Below, piece after piece: positions 37,257 to 43,759 of a DNA stretch of 64,000 nt. The DNA is from Rheinheimera pacifica (GTDB taxonomy: Bacteria; Pseudomonadota; Gammaproteobacteria; Enterobacterales; Alteromonadaceae), in the NCBI RefSeq assembly GCF_024809855.1, contig NZ_JANUEM010000015.1, forward strand, positions 1 to 64,000. The letters are read 5' to 3'. The translations under genes were made by a program, and so were the position numbers. A model generated the notes under the pieces. That model saw only the letters and a program-made list of their open reading frames with translations. It was not told where the DNA came from and made no database searches. Each line of letters starts with the position of its first letter. Position 1 is the first letter of the stretch.

Positions 37257-38498
37257 CTAAAAGGGGCTGGCAGCGCTCACAGCTTCGGCAGTTGTGTCCG
37301 GTGGCGGTTTACCATGATATGCCAGAGAATCCGGCATACAGGTCAGGCGTTGCGTGACCCCCTCCAGCTGTATACGCGCCACACACTGGCCCATCTCCCT
37401 GACATGGTAGCTTAGCGGGTAGTAGGGCGCTCCGGTCTGGTCAACAAAATTGACCTGCCAGCCTTTGTTAGTGAGCTGCCAACCGGCCATGTAAATGACC
37501 TGTGATTGTCCTGGCTCTGTTGTCTGTGACGCAGTTTCGGATTTATCGGCCTGTTTTTCTTCTGGTTTGGGGTAGTAATAGTCGTAAGGTGCTATCGGTT
37601 TGGCGCTGCAGCTGCCGTACAGCTGTTTGTAGGCGTCATTACATGACCAGACGCCCTTTTTAGGGATTTCTGGCTCTGAGGTGACTAGGGCATTAACGGT
37701 AAACGCTGCAACTAATGCCCCAATTGAAAAAAAATGAATGCTTTTAACCTGGTAGTTTTTAACTGCATTTTTTGCGCGCTCCCATTTAGTTACGTAACGC
37801 CCGTGGGTGTACCAGCTGGGCAGAATAGTCGTTAAGCCGGTAATACCGGAATGGTTTACCGATTCGCTGAAAAGTTGCTCGGTGTTGTACGCTTCATAAA
37901 GGCGGCTACCGTAGTATTGCCATCGGTCAACGGTCATGGCCATTTCAGATATGCCGTACTTCACAATGCCCATGTGCAACTGCGGCATGGGTAAATCAAA
38001 GGTAGTTAGCAGTTTGAACAGGGCGGAGATAATAGGAATGCGCATCCTGTCCATGCGGCGGCAGTAAACCACGTGTTCGGCAATGGTTCGCCTGGCATCG
38101 GCGTCCAGGTTCTCTATGTCCTGAATGATAAAAATTGCATCCCAGCGCAGTTTTCTAAGCAACTTAAAATGCGCATTCACTTCGGCACGCCCAGGGGCGT
38201 TCCAGTTGCGCGAATTTAAAAAAATGCCGGTTTCGTCCAGGACAAGCAGACCGTTTTTGTTTTCGTCAATTTTGTCATCGTCGTAGCCGCGGGGAAGGGC
38301 TTCAAGGTCTGCTATGGTCGGTATGTCAGGTAACCGGTAAAGCTGGGTTTGCTTCTTGTCAGGGCCAAGCATGTGCTCTGGATAGATATCAAGGTTTGTG
38401 GCAACTTTACGGCCCTGCAGCAGGTATTGCTGTATGCGCGACACAGACATCAGGCTTTTGCCGCCACCCAGTTTACCTGTAACTATCCAGACCGGCAC
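37257..38498 (-). CDS. zot: pI/Zot family phage assembly ATPase
   Basis: 413 residues. Walker A TGKLGGGKS (7-15) at the extreme N-terminus and Walker B LLVLDE (84-89), as in filamentous phage pI and the zonula occludens toxin family. One membrane helix around 245-262 places the ATPase in the cytoplasm and the tail in the periplasm. It drives extrusion of the virion through the envelope. Starts 2 bases after the pVI gene. A GCCCCT/AGGGGC hairpin overlaps its stop. Confidence 0.95.
   Translation of the reverse strand: MPVWIVTGKLGGGKSLMSVSRIQQYLLQGRKVATNLDIYPEHMLGPDKKQTQLYRLPDIPTIADLEALPRGYDDDKIDENKNGLLVLDETGIFLNSRNWNAPGRAEVNAHFKLLRKLRWDAIFIIQDIENLDADARRTIAEHVVYCRRMDRMRIPIISALFKLLTTFDLPMPQLHMGIVKYGISEMAMTVDRWQYYGSRLYEAYNTEQLFSESVNHSGITGLTTILPSWYTHGRYVTKWERAKNAVKNYQVKSIHFFSIGALVAAFTVNALVTSEPEIPKKGVWSCNDAYKQLYGSCSAKPIAPYDYYYPKPEEKQADKSETASQTTEPGQSQVIYMAGWQLTNKGWQVNFVDQTGAPYYPLSYHVREMGQCVARIQLEGVTQRLTCMPDSLAYHGKPPPDTTAEAVSAASPF
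38292..38299 (+). other. KOPS-like FtsK polarity octamer inside the prophage
   Basis: GGGAAGGG on + inside the Zot gene, pointing to the dif-like site at 43.3 kb. Confidence 0.35.
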
Positions 38499-38500
38499 GG

Positions 38501-38869
38501 TTACTTAGCCTTGAAATGCGAAAGCGCTTTTTCTGCCCAGCGTGCTTTCATCCTGGCGATTTCAATAATCAGGTGAACACTGAGGCTTAAGAGGTAATAG
38601 CCGATGATGGTAGCAGCAAGAGCAGGCATGTTGGTCGGCAAAAAGGATGCTATGCCAATAAGGGTGTTTTGGCTGATATGGCCCATGCCGTTTATATAGT
38701 CAGTGATAGCACCGTTTACGAAGGCAAAAAAGCCAAGGATGCTGCCGACAATGGCAGCAAACATGATGGTGTAAATAGCAATGGTTTTTAAGGCACCAAT
38801 GGCCCAAGCTGCAGCCAGCCAGGCGAAGTAACGCGACAGAAAAGCACCAAAAAAAGCGACTATAGGCAT
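38501..38869 (-). CDS. DUF2523/pVI-like minor coat protein
   Basis: 122 residues, three or four hydrophobic helices, ending in a basic tail (ARMKARWAEKALSHFKAK). Length, composition and position between pIII and Zot fit the DUF2523/pVI family, which caps the proximal end of the virion with pIII. One base separates it from pIII and two from Zot, so all three are co-translated. Confidence 0.85.
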   Translation of the reverse strand: MPIVAFFGAFLSRYFAWLAAAWAIGALKTIAIYTIMFAAIVGSILGFFAFVNGAITDYINGMGHISQNTLIGIASFLPTNMPALAATIIGYYLLSLSVHLIIEIARMKARWAEKALSHFKAK

Positions 38870-38870
38870 G

Positions 38871-40241
38871 TTAAGACATCCTTATTTTTTTGATATCAGC
38901 GCTGATGGAATGGATAAGGAAAATAATCGTTAGCACAGTGAGCACCCAGGACAAAATACCCGAGCTGGTGGCAGCGTACGGGCAAAGGTCTAAGCTGATA
39001 TTGCTGCCAAACGATACCGGCTGACAGTTATCAGCAGCGAAATCAAACAGTGCCGGAACAGATGAAAAAGCACGTAAGTTTTCATCTAAATTCAGTAATT
39101 GGCCTTCTTTTTGGTTGTTATCGTCAGAGTTAATGGCACCGATAATGTCACCAAAGCCATTGTCTATCGTGCGTTGGTAGTCTGGCAGCGATACACCGTC
39201 TGCTGCTGCTTCGCCTTCCTCAGCGGTTCCCATGCCATCTTTAATGCCGTCGATGCCTTCTTTGATACCGTCTAATTTGCCCTCAATGCCAGACATATCA
39301 GGGTTGCCAAGGCCGTCGATAGCATCGCGAATACCTTCTAAATTGTCGTTGGCTTCGATAAGGCCCTGACCAAGGCCGTTAACCTTTTCAACGAGGTTGG
39401 CGCTGTTCTGGTTTTCTACTTTTAAGCGCTCGTTAGTCTCGTTCTGGCGGTCTGTAATGGGGCTGAAATCCTGATCCATTTCTAGGTTGATGTTGGTGAC
39501 CTTGCCTTCGCTATCTGTGGCGGTGCCGGTAACGCTGGTATTGCTGGAATTAGGGCCACCGCCAGTGCCAGGAACACCTGAACCATCATCACCACCGGGT
39601 GGTGTTTCGGGGTCTGTAGGTTCGCAGTTTTCAGTGCAAGGTTCAGGGTCACAGTTTTCAGTGCATGGCTCAGGGTCTGCGCCACCGTCTGGGCCAGTAG
39701 GGGCATCACATGAATCCACAGAAATAAAATGCGTAAAATTGCCGGAGCCGGTAGGGACTTCAATGGCATCTTTAGACCGGCAGAGTAATGGCTGTGGATT
39801 GGTGCCGCCTGTAGTGAGGCTGGTGTTTACGCAATAGCTATCAGCAGAGCTGTGATAACCCTCAATTGTATTACCTTCAATAGTCCTGCACGTTTGGGTA
39901 GGTTCATCGGCAACCTGTGTTGGAAAAGTGGTATATCTAAGGACAGGAACATTGCCACACGAGTAGTTATTGGGAATAGGATTTGAGCCTGAGCAATATG
40001 TTAAACCGTAAGTTAAACCTGAGCTGGTTGTAAGCTCCAAAGCATCAGCCAGATAAGCGTTAATGCAAGGGCTGTCATGCTGATTGCAAGGAACATAAAC
40101 TTCTGAGGGAGACAGTGACCAGCCTGTAATGTATTGCGCACCTTGATACATAGCAAAGCCAGATACACGCATTGCTTGAGAATAAGAAAAACTGCTCCAG
40201 ACAGAAGCAGTTAAAGCGATAAATAACATTAACGTTTTCAT
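38871..40241 (-). CDS. pIII-like adsorption protein
   Basis: 456 residues. Signal peptide 1-21 (ending SFSYSQA), Cys-rich N-terminal domain (about 22-185) presumably binding host receptors, an acidic linker with the repeated unit DPEPCTENC followed by a Gly/Ser-rich stretch (about 187-235), a helical/coiled middle with EGKLDGIKEGIDGIKDG, and a C-terminal membrane anchor (about 428-448) with basic end. Same architecture as filamentous phage pIII. Its N-terminal part would be the one contacting pili and TolA. Confidence 0.88.
   Translation of the reverse strand: MKTLMLFIALTASVWSSFSYSQAMRVSGFAMYQGAQYITGWSLSPSEVYVPCNQHDSPCINAYLADALELTTSSGLTYGLTYCSGSNPIPNNYSCGNVPVLRYTTFPTQVADEPTQTCRTIEGNTIEGYHSSADSYCVNTSLTTGGTNPQPLLCRSKDAIEVPTGSGNFTHFISVDSCDAPTGPDGGADPEPCTENCDPEPCTENCEPTDPETPPGGDDGSGVPGTGGGPNSSNTSVTGTATDSEGKVTNINLEMDQDFSPITDRQNETNERLKVENQNSANLVEKVNGLGQGLIEANDNLEGIRDAIDGLGNPDMSGIEGKLDGIKEGIDGIKDGMGTAEEGEAAADGVSLPDYQRTIDNGFGDIIGAINSDDNNQKEGQLLNLDENLRAFSSVPALFDFAADNCQPVSFGSNISLDLCPYAATSSGILSWVLTVLTIIFLIHSISADIKKIRMS
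39624..39677 (-). repeat. tandem 27-bp repeat in the pIII linker
   Basis: Two adjacent 27-base units differing at four positions, encoding the nine-residue unit DPEPCTENC twice. Lies in the linker between receptor-binding and anchor domains, where copy number can vary without breaking the fold. Confidence 0.85.
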
Positions 40242-40258
40242 GTCTGGAGCGGCCTTTG

Positions 40259-40405
40259 TTATTTAGCTGCCCGCTGAGCAAACTTTTTAAATAAACCAAT
40301 GCCGATTATGGCAACGGTTACAGCGGTAGCGATAGGCCACGCATGACCTGTCATAGTTGAAATTTCTGTACCAATTGCTGTGAACGCGGCTTCTACTGGA
40401 TCCAT
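40259..40405 (-). CDS. major coat protein pVIII-like
   Basis: 48 residues: acidic amphipathic N-terminus (MDPVEAAFTAIGTEIS), a hydrophobic core (WPIATAVTVAIIGIGLF) and a basic C-terminus (KKFAQRAAK), the textbook layout of a filamentous coat protein. GAGAGG ribosome site upstream. It has no separate signal peptide, so the primary product appears to be the mature form. Correct position just upstream of pIII. Confidence 0.9.
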   Translation of the reverse strand: MDPVEAAFTAIGTEISTMTGHAWPIATAVTVAIIGIGLFKKFAQRAAK

Positions 40406-40426
40406 TGGATACCTCTCAATTTAAAG

Positions 40427-40540
40427 TTAACGTGTTGCTGTCCAGGCAAGACGCCGGAACAGATAAAGACCAGCAGCAAAGCACCAGCCTAAGAAATAGG
40501 AACCGATGCAGGCGCTGGCGATAATCGCGAAAGTAATCAT
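40427..40540 (-). CDS. tiny minor coat protein (pVII/pIX-like)
   Basis: 37 residues, one hydrophobic helix (ITFAIIASACIGSYFLGW) and a basic end (LFRRLAWTATR). Its ATG overlaps the stop of the preceding gene (ATGA), indicating coupling. Size and position correspond to pVII or pIX, which form the tip that emerges first. Confidence 0.7.
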   Translation of the reverse strand: MITFAIIASACIGSYFLGWCFAAGLYLFRRLAWTATR

Positions 40541-40656
40541 TTTGCTGACGACTCCCACGCATTCAGGCCCAGACAAAAACAAATACAGCAACCGGTCATC
40601 ATAATGACGCCGGCTAAGTAATCGAGTTGGTCAGGGTCAATGAATATGGTTTCCAT
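40537..40656 (-). CDS. tiny minor coat protein (pVII/pIX-like)
   Basis: 39 residues with an acidic start (METIFIDPDQLDYL) and one Cys-rich hydrophobic helix (AGVIMMTGCCICFCLGL). Its ATG follows the stop of the ssDNA-binding protein gene with no gap. Second of the expected small coat pair. Confidence 0.7.
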   Translation of the reverse strand: METIFIDPDQLDYLAGVIMMTGCCICFCLGLNAWESSAK

Positions 40657-40998
40657 TTAGACGGCCTTTTTAACTTGCGGGTCGTCTATGGTTAAGGCTT
40701 CAAAGGTCATACCGCTTTTAGTGATTTTGGTGCGGCAGTTCAGATACACCTCTTTCATAAAGACGTTTGCCTTGCGTAGTTCCTCTGCCAGCTTGATATT
40801 TGGCAGGCCGGTACTTTGGTCAATCAGCTTGATTTTCAGGGTAGGAGAGCCGTAGCTGAACCCTGTTTTACGCTGATCGTTATTCGGGAAATTTTGAACG
40901 CCGGTAACGCTGGCATACGGCGTGGTACTGCCGTCTGACTGTTCCATTAAACCGGCTGAAATTTCAGTAATGACAAATTGCACTGTGGTTAAGCTCAT
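40657..40998 (-). CDS. ssDNA-binding protein (pV-like, DUF1293 type)
   Basis: 113 residues, mostly beta, conserved FPNNDQRKTGFSYGSPTLKIKL segment. Position right after the initiator and before coat genes matches pV, which coats single-stranded progeny DNA. Family assignment (DUF1293) is from memory of similar phages. 9 bases separate it from the initiator gene. Confidence 0.8.
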   Translation of the reverse strand: MSLTTVQFVITEISAGLMEQSDGSTTPYASVTGVQNFPNNDQRKTGFSYGSPTLKIKLIDQSTGLPNIKLAEELRKANVFMKEVYLNCRTKITKSGMTFEALTIDDPQVKKAV

Positions 40999-41007
40999 AG
41001 TGTTTCC

Positions 41008-42201
41008 TTAGGCCGCGCGGCCATGAATTACAACAAAGTTGCGGGTTGAGGGTTTGCGATACCAGTCCGGCATTTGGTGCGGTTGGACAGTGATTTCGCG
41101 CTGGTGTCTTATCATTGGCAATGCTGTACGGCTTGCATCGAATGGCATGGAGATATCCAGACCGAGCTGGAGCAGACGCTGTTTATGCACGTAGTATTGA
41201 CGCGGGTACTTACCGGTATCTTCGTTGTATAAGGGCTGACCATTGAGCCACATATGACAGTAGTTAGCGGTAGCGTTCGCGGCCTGACGTGACTTACAAA
41301 CTTGGCGGCGTAGCAGCTGGTCGGCAATGGTTACATAGTCCATAGTTGCGACCTCTAGAGTTTCAGTGAGATTTTCCAACGTGGTTAACGTGTGGTGTGT
41401 TGCTAAATCCTCGATAGTGACATGGCCGTAAAAGCACAGCTCATAGCGGTCTAATTTCTTAGCCTTAAAGCTGTGTTCTTCGCGGACAATTCCGGCAGCC
41501 TGACAGTGTTCAACCAGCTTTTTGTAATAGGATTTATCTTCGTCGCTGGCGTCTTTCAGGTTCTTTTTTTCATGTTCAACAAGTTCAAGCCATTTGATAT
41601 AAAACTTGCTGTAATCCCAGCTGCTACCGCCTATGCTGCGGCTGGTGGAGTAATCAACAGTAGCGCCGTTAGGGTAAAGGTTAGGACGCTTACCATTGGG
41701 CATAGACATCGTTGCGAGGGCGCGCAAAAAGGCGAATTCGTTTTGATACCCGACCATATGATTCCGCGTTATGTCTACATGGCGAATTATGGCGCCGGTG
41801 TAACGCTTTTTGTGCTTGCGGTTGGCAGCATCGTCGTGAAAGTCTTTCGTAAAGTAGAAGCTGCCGGTGGTGAACGGTGGTAAGCCAAGCTTGCCCAGCA
41901 CTATGTTGTAAACCTGTATGCACTCTTCAAAAGTGGTGAATCCATACAGGTTTTCAACACGGCCAAAGCGTGAGGGGTTGCCCTCAACTCTAACGCGGTG
42001 GCCATCACAGCTAACACGTAGTGACGTAGAGAAGCTGCTTTGAATGGTGGCGCGGGAAGCAACGATTTTTTCAGGGTCAAATTCGCCTGTATGCAGGTTC
42101 ACGGTGACATAGCCCTTGTCACCAATCATTGGCAGACGATCACCTAAGTGTGTCTGCTCAACAACAAGCCGGTCTATGAACCAGTGGCCAAGGGCGGACA
42201 T
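41008..42201 (-). CDS. phage replication initiation protein (gpII/X family)
   Basis: 397 residues from the ATG at 42201, which overlaps the stop of the upstream membrane protein by one base (TAATG). Features of phage gpII/X-type initiators: central YTGAIIRHVDITRNHMVGYQN segment with His/Asp, and the C-terminal YNEDTGKYPRQYYVHKQRLLQLGLD. It would nick the plus strand at the origin for rolling-circle replication. A longer frame starting 42303 overlaps the membrane gene and is unlikely. Confidence 0.88.
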   Translation of the reverse strand: MSALGHWFIDRLVVEQTHLGDRLPMIGDKGYVTVNLHTGEFDPEKIVASRATIQSSFSTSLRVSCDGHRVRVEGNPSRFGRVENLYGFTTFEECIQVYNIVLGKLGLPPFTTGSFYFTKDFHDDAANRKHKKRYTGAIIRHVDITRNHMVGYQNEFAFLRALATMSMPNGKRPNLYPNGATVDYSTSRSIGGSSWDYSKFYIKWLELVEHEKKNLKDASDEDKSYYKKLVEHCQAAGIVREEHSFKAKKLDRYELCFYGHVTIEDLATHHTLTTLENLTETLEVATMDYVTIADQLLRRQVCKSRQAANATANYCHMWLNGQPLYNEDTGKYPRQYYVHKQRLLQLGLDISMPFDASRTALPMIRHQREITVQPHQMPDWYRKPSTRNFVVIHGRAA

Positions 42202-42389
42202 TACGCTGCACCGCCTAAAGGTGCTAATGAAGCAACAAAAATTGCGCCAAAAATAAGAGCTATACCCAAAATGCCGTAAGCGGATTTGCCTGAGTAAACC
42301 CACTTATTGCAGCAAATAAAGCCACCGATAAGCATACAGCCAGCAAAAAGACCGTAAGGTAAAGAAGGGTCATTAAGTAAATCATTCAT
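42201..42389 (-). CDS. small phage membrane protein
   Basis: 62 residues with two hydrophobic helices (about 12-30 and 38-57). Overlaps both neighbours (ATGA at its start, TAATG at its end), so co-translated with replication genes. No family recognised; small membrane proteins at this place are common in inoviruses. Confidence 0.7.
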   Translation of the reverse strand: MNDLLNDPSLPYGLFAGCMLIGGFICCNKWVYSGKSAYGILGIALIFGAIFVASLAPLGGAA

Positions 42390-42832
42390 GACGACAACCC
42401 CTTAACACGGCTGTAGCGTAACCGGCGATCAGTACGTAAAACCTCTTTACGCATATCAAGCTTGGCATAGTGCTTTTGTAGCCAGTTGCGTACAGGCTTA
42501 TCCACAGATTCTGTGGATTGTTCAGGTATAACAAGGTGCTCAACAGCGGCCGGAGAATCATGGGCTGGAACCGACTTAGATAATTCCAGCTGCTGTTGAG
42601 CGTAAACGGCTTGGTACTGTTCAACTGTGACTGAAGGGCTAACACCGTCAAACGTGATAACCAGTGGTAACTGGTAATTGCGTGAAGCGAAGAAAATCAG
42701 GCCAAATTCATCTATGACGCTGTAGCTTTGGTAAGTGGTTACGTTTGCGTTGATGGCAGCAAGCTTTGCCAGTGCATCGGCATAGTCCGTTGCGGTATAC
42801 AGAATTTGAGTAACTTGCTCTAACTTGTTCAT
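42386..42832 (-). CDS. uncharacterised conserved phage protein, first gene of the replication operon
   Basis: 148 residues starting at ATG 42832 (MNKLEQVTQILYTATD), with AGAGG upstream. N-terminal half mixed alpha/beta; C-terminal 30 residues basic (NWLQKHYAKLDMRKEVLRTDRRLRYS, residues about 115-142), suggesting nucleic acid binding. Its start lies just after operator 1, so it is the direct target of the repressor. No family recognised. Confidence 0.7.
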   Translation of the reverse strand: MNKLEQVTQILYTATDYADALAKLAAINANVTTYQSYSVIDEFGLIFFASRNYQLPLVITFDGVSPSVTVEQYQAVYAQQQLELSKSVPAHDSPAAVEHLVIPEQSTESVDKPVRNWLQKHYAKLDMRKEVLRTDRRLRYSRVKGLSS

Positions 42833-42852
42833 GGTTCCAGCCTCTAACAAGG

Positions 42853-42870
42853 TATGTCAATCGTGACATA
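42853..42870. promoter_or_regulatory. operator 1, phage repressor site
   Basis: Perfect inverted repeat TATGTCA-ATCG-TGACATA, 21 bases before the leftward replication operon. Confidence 0.75.
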
Positions 42871-42894
42871 AAAAGTATGATCCTCTGCTTTTAA

Positions 42895-42912
42895 TATGTC
42901 AAGCATGACATA
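42895..42912. promoter_or_regulatory. operator 2, phage repressor site
   Basis: Perfect inverted repeat TATGTCA-AGCA-TGACATA with arms identical to operator 1. Centre-to-centre distance is 42 bp, four helical turns, favouring cooperative dimers on one face. Confidence 0.75.
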
Positions 42913-42954
42913 CTTATAGATGCTAAAATTTCGGAAAAATAAGGGGATAGTGAA

Positions 42955-43311
42955 ATGCCAGATAACTACAGCTATTGGCTTGTAACGAAGCTAAAGGAAA
43001 AAGTGGGACTGAAAACGGATTCTGAGATAGCAGAACGTATTGATGGTCTGAATCAAGGGAATGTTGCGCACATTAAAGCCGGTAGACGTCACTTAACACC
43101 AGAGCAGGCTTTGTTCATTGCTGAACAGTGCAACTTAGACATTGGTGAAGTGCTGGTTAAGCTGGATATGGAAAAAGCTAAATCACCGGCAGTACGTGAA
43201 GCACTGGGTAGCGTCCTAAAGAGGATAGCCGGGGCGGTAGCGGCCATAGCTCTGATAGCGGGGCTAATGACGACTCCGGCGAGTGACGACGGCAGCCTTG
43301 CTGCGTCCTAA
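42955..43311 (+). CDS. phage repressor-like protein (HTH, DUF3693 type) with C-terminal membrane segment
   Basis: 118 residues. N-terminal helix-turn-helix (about 8-60, with DSEIAERIDGLNQGNVAHIKAG) characteristic of DUF3693 proteins of filamentous phages. C-terminal hydrophobic helix (about 90-106, IAGAVAAIALIAGLM) suggests membrane tethering. Divergent from the replication operon with two identical palindromes in between, so the likely lysogeny regulator. AAGGGG site before ATG. Confidence 0.85.
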   Translation: MPDNYSYWLVTKLKEKVGLKTDSEIAERIDGLNQGNVAHIKAGRRHLTPEQALFIAEQCNLDIGEVLVKLDMEKAKSPAVREALGSVLKRIAGAVAAIALIAGLMTTPASDDGSLAAS

Positions 43312-43316
43312 TGCCT

Positions 43317-43344
43317 ATTTAACATAATATACATTATGGGATAT
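43317..43344 (-). other. dif: dif-like Xer recombination site (right end of prophage)
   Basis: On minus: XerC arm ATATCCCATAA, centre TGTATA, XerD arm TTATGTTAAAT. Centre and XerD arm are identical to E. coli dif; the XerC arm keeps CATAA plus one upstream C but differs elsewhere. It lies 5 bases after the phage repressor stop. Probably the currently functional dif, or a phage/chromosome hybrid of it. Confidence 0.88.
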
Positions 43345-43487
43345 AATCTATAGTTGGTAAAGCAGCTATTGAAACCATAAAATCCATGTGTCACTTCTAA
43401 TTACCTCTAGTATGCTTCCAATAGGCTTTCTATTTTAACTCAACGCTGTAGAATGCTTTCGTTCTGTATTTCTGTTCAGGTTTATCT

Positions 43488-43754
43488 ATGGCAATTACCA
43501 TTCGCCCTAATGACGAGCAACTGGCTATCTTAGCTAAAGCACAGCGTATGACAGCTGAGCTTACTTACTCAAAAGCTATCTTTAAAGGCCTTGCTGAATA
43601 TATACAGCTAAAAAAAGATTTTGATGAGCTGGAAAAAAAGCATAACGCACTGCTAAGTGCGCATGCCGAGTTAAAAGACACCGTAACCATGTATGTTATG
43701 TCGAAAACCAAGCTGGAACGTATGCTGCAAAATGATGCCAAAGCTCAGGATTAA
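43488..43754 (+). CDS. small RHH-like/coiled-coil protein
   Basis: 88 residues. N-terminus MAITIRPNDEQLAILAKAQRMTAEL resembles ribbon-helix-helix proteins that bind DNA as dimers; the rest is a long helix/coiled coil (about 43-85). Family not recognised. Sits just outside the dif site, convergent with the antiporter (5-base gap). It may be host cargo near dif or a remnant of another Xer element. Confidence 0.6.
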   Translation: MAITIRPNDEQLAILAKAQRMTAELTYSKAIFKGLAEYIQLKKDFDELEKKHNALLSAHAELKDTVTMYVMSKTKLERMLQNDAKAQD

Positions 43755-43759
43755 CGGCG

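Larger units (their letters stand above)
35265..43344. mobile_element. complete inovirus (filamentous phage) prophage, about 8 kb
   Basis: Bounded by an XerD half-site on the left and a dif-like site on the right. Contains, in transcription order on minus, the canonical filamentous phage modules: replication (small gene, membrane protein, initiator), ssDNA-binding protein, three tiny coat proteins, pIII-like adhesin, DUF2523/pVI, and pI/Zot. A divergent repressor with operators is at the right end; a structured intergenic region, DUF3653 regulator and accessory genes are at the left end. No integrase or transposase, as expected for Xer-using phages. All core genes look intact, so it may be productive. 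Confidence 0.93.

Noticed and set aside
36886-37260. Several overlapping open frames on both strands in the GC-rich phage block
   Set aside because: Products are Arg/Ser/Pro-rich with no family resemblance or ribosome sites and frames exist on both strands; explained by GC-rich, stop-poor DNA.
37257-38498. Calling the Zot gene an enterotoxin
   Set aside because: The Walker motifs and phage context support the assembly ATPase role; the toxin activity described for the V. cholerae protein cannot be inferred from this sequence.
41008-42303. Longer N-terminus of the replication initiator
   Set aside because: It would read through the membrane-protein gene in another frame; the ATG at 42201 is coupled to that gene's stop.
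35265-43344. Integrase or transposase for the prophage
   Set aside because: None found on either strand; the dif-like ends indicate use of host XerC/XerD.
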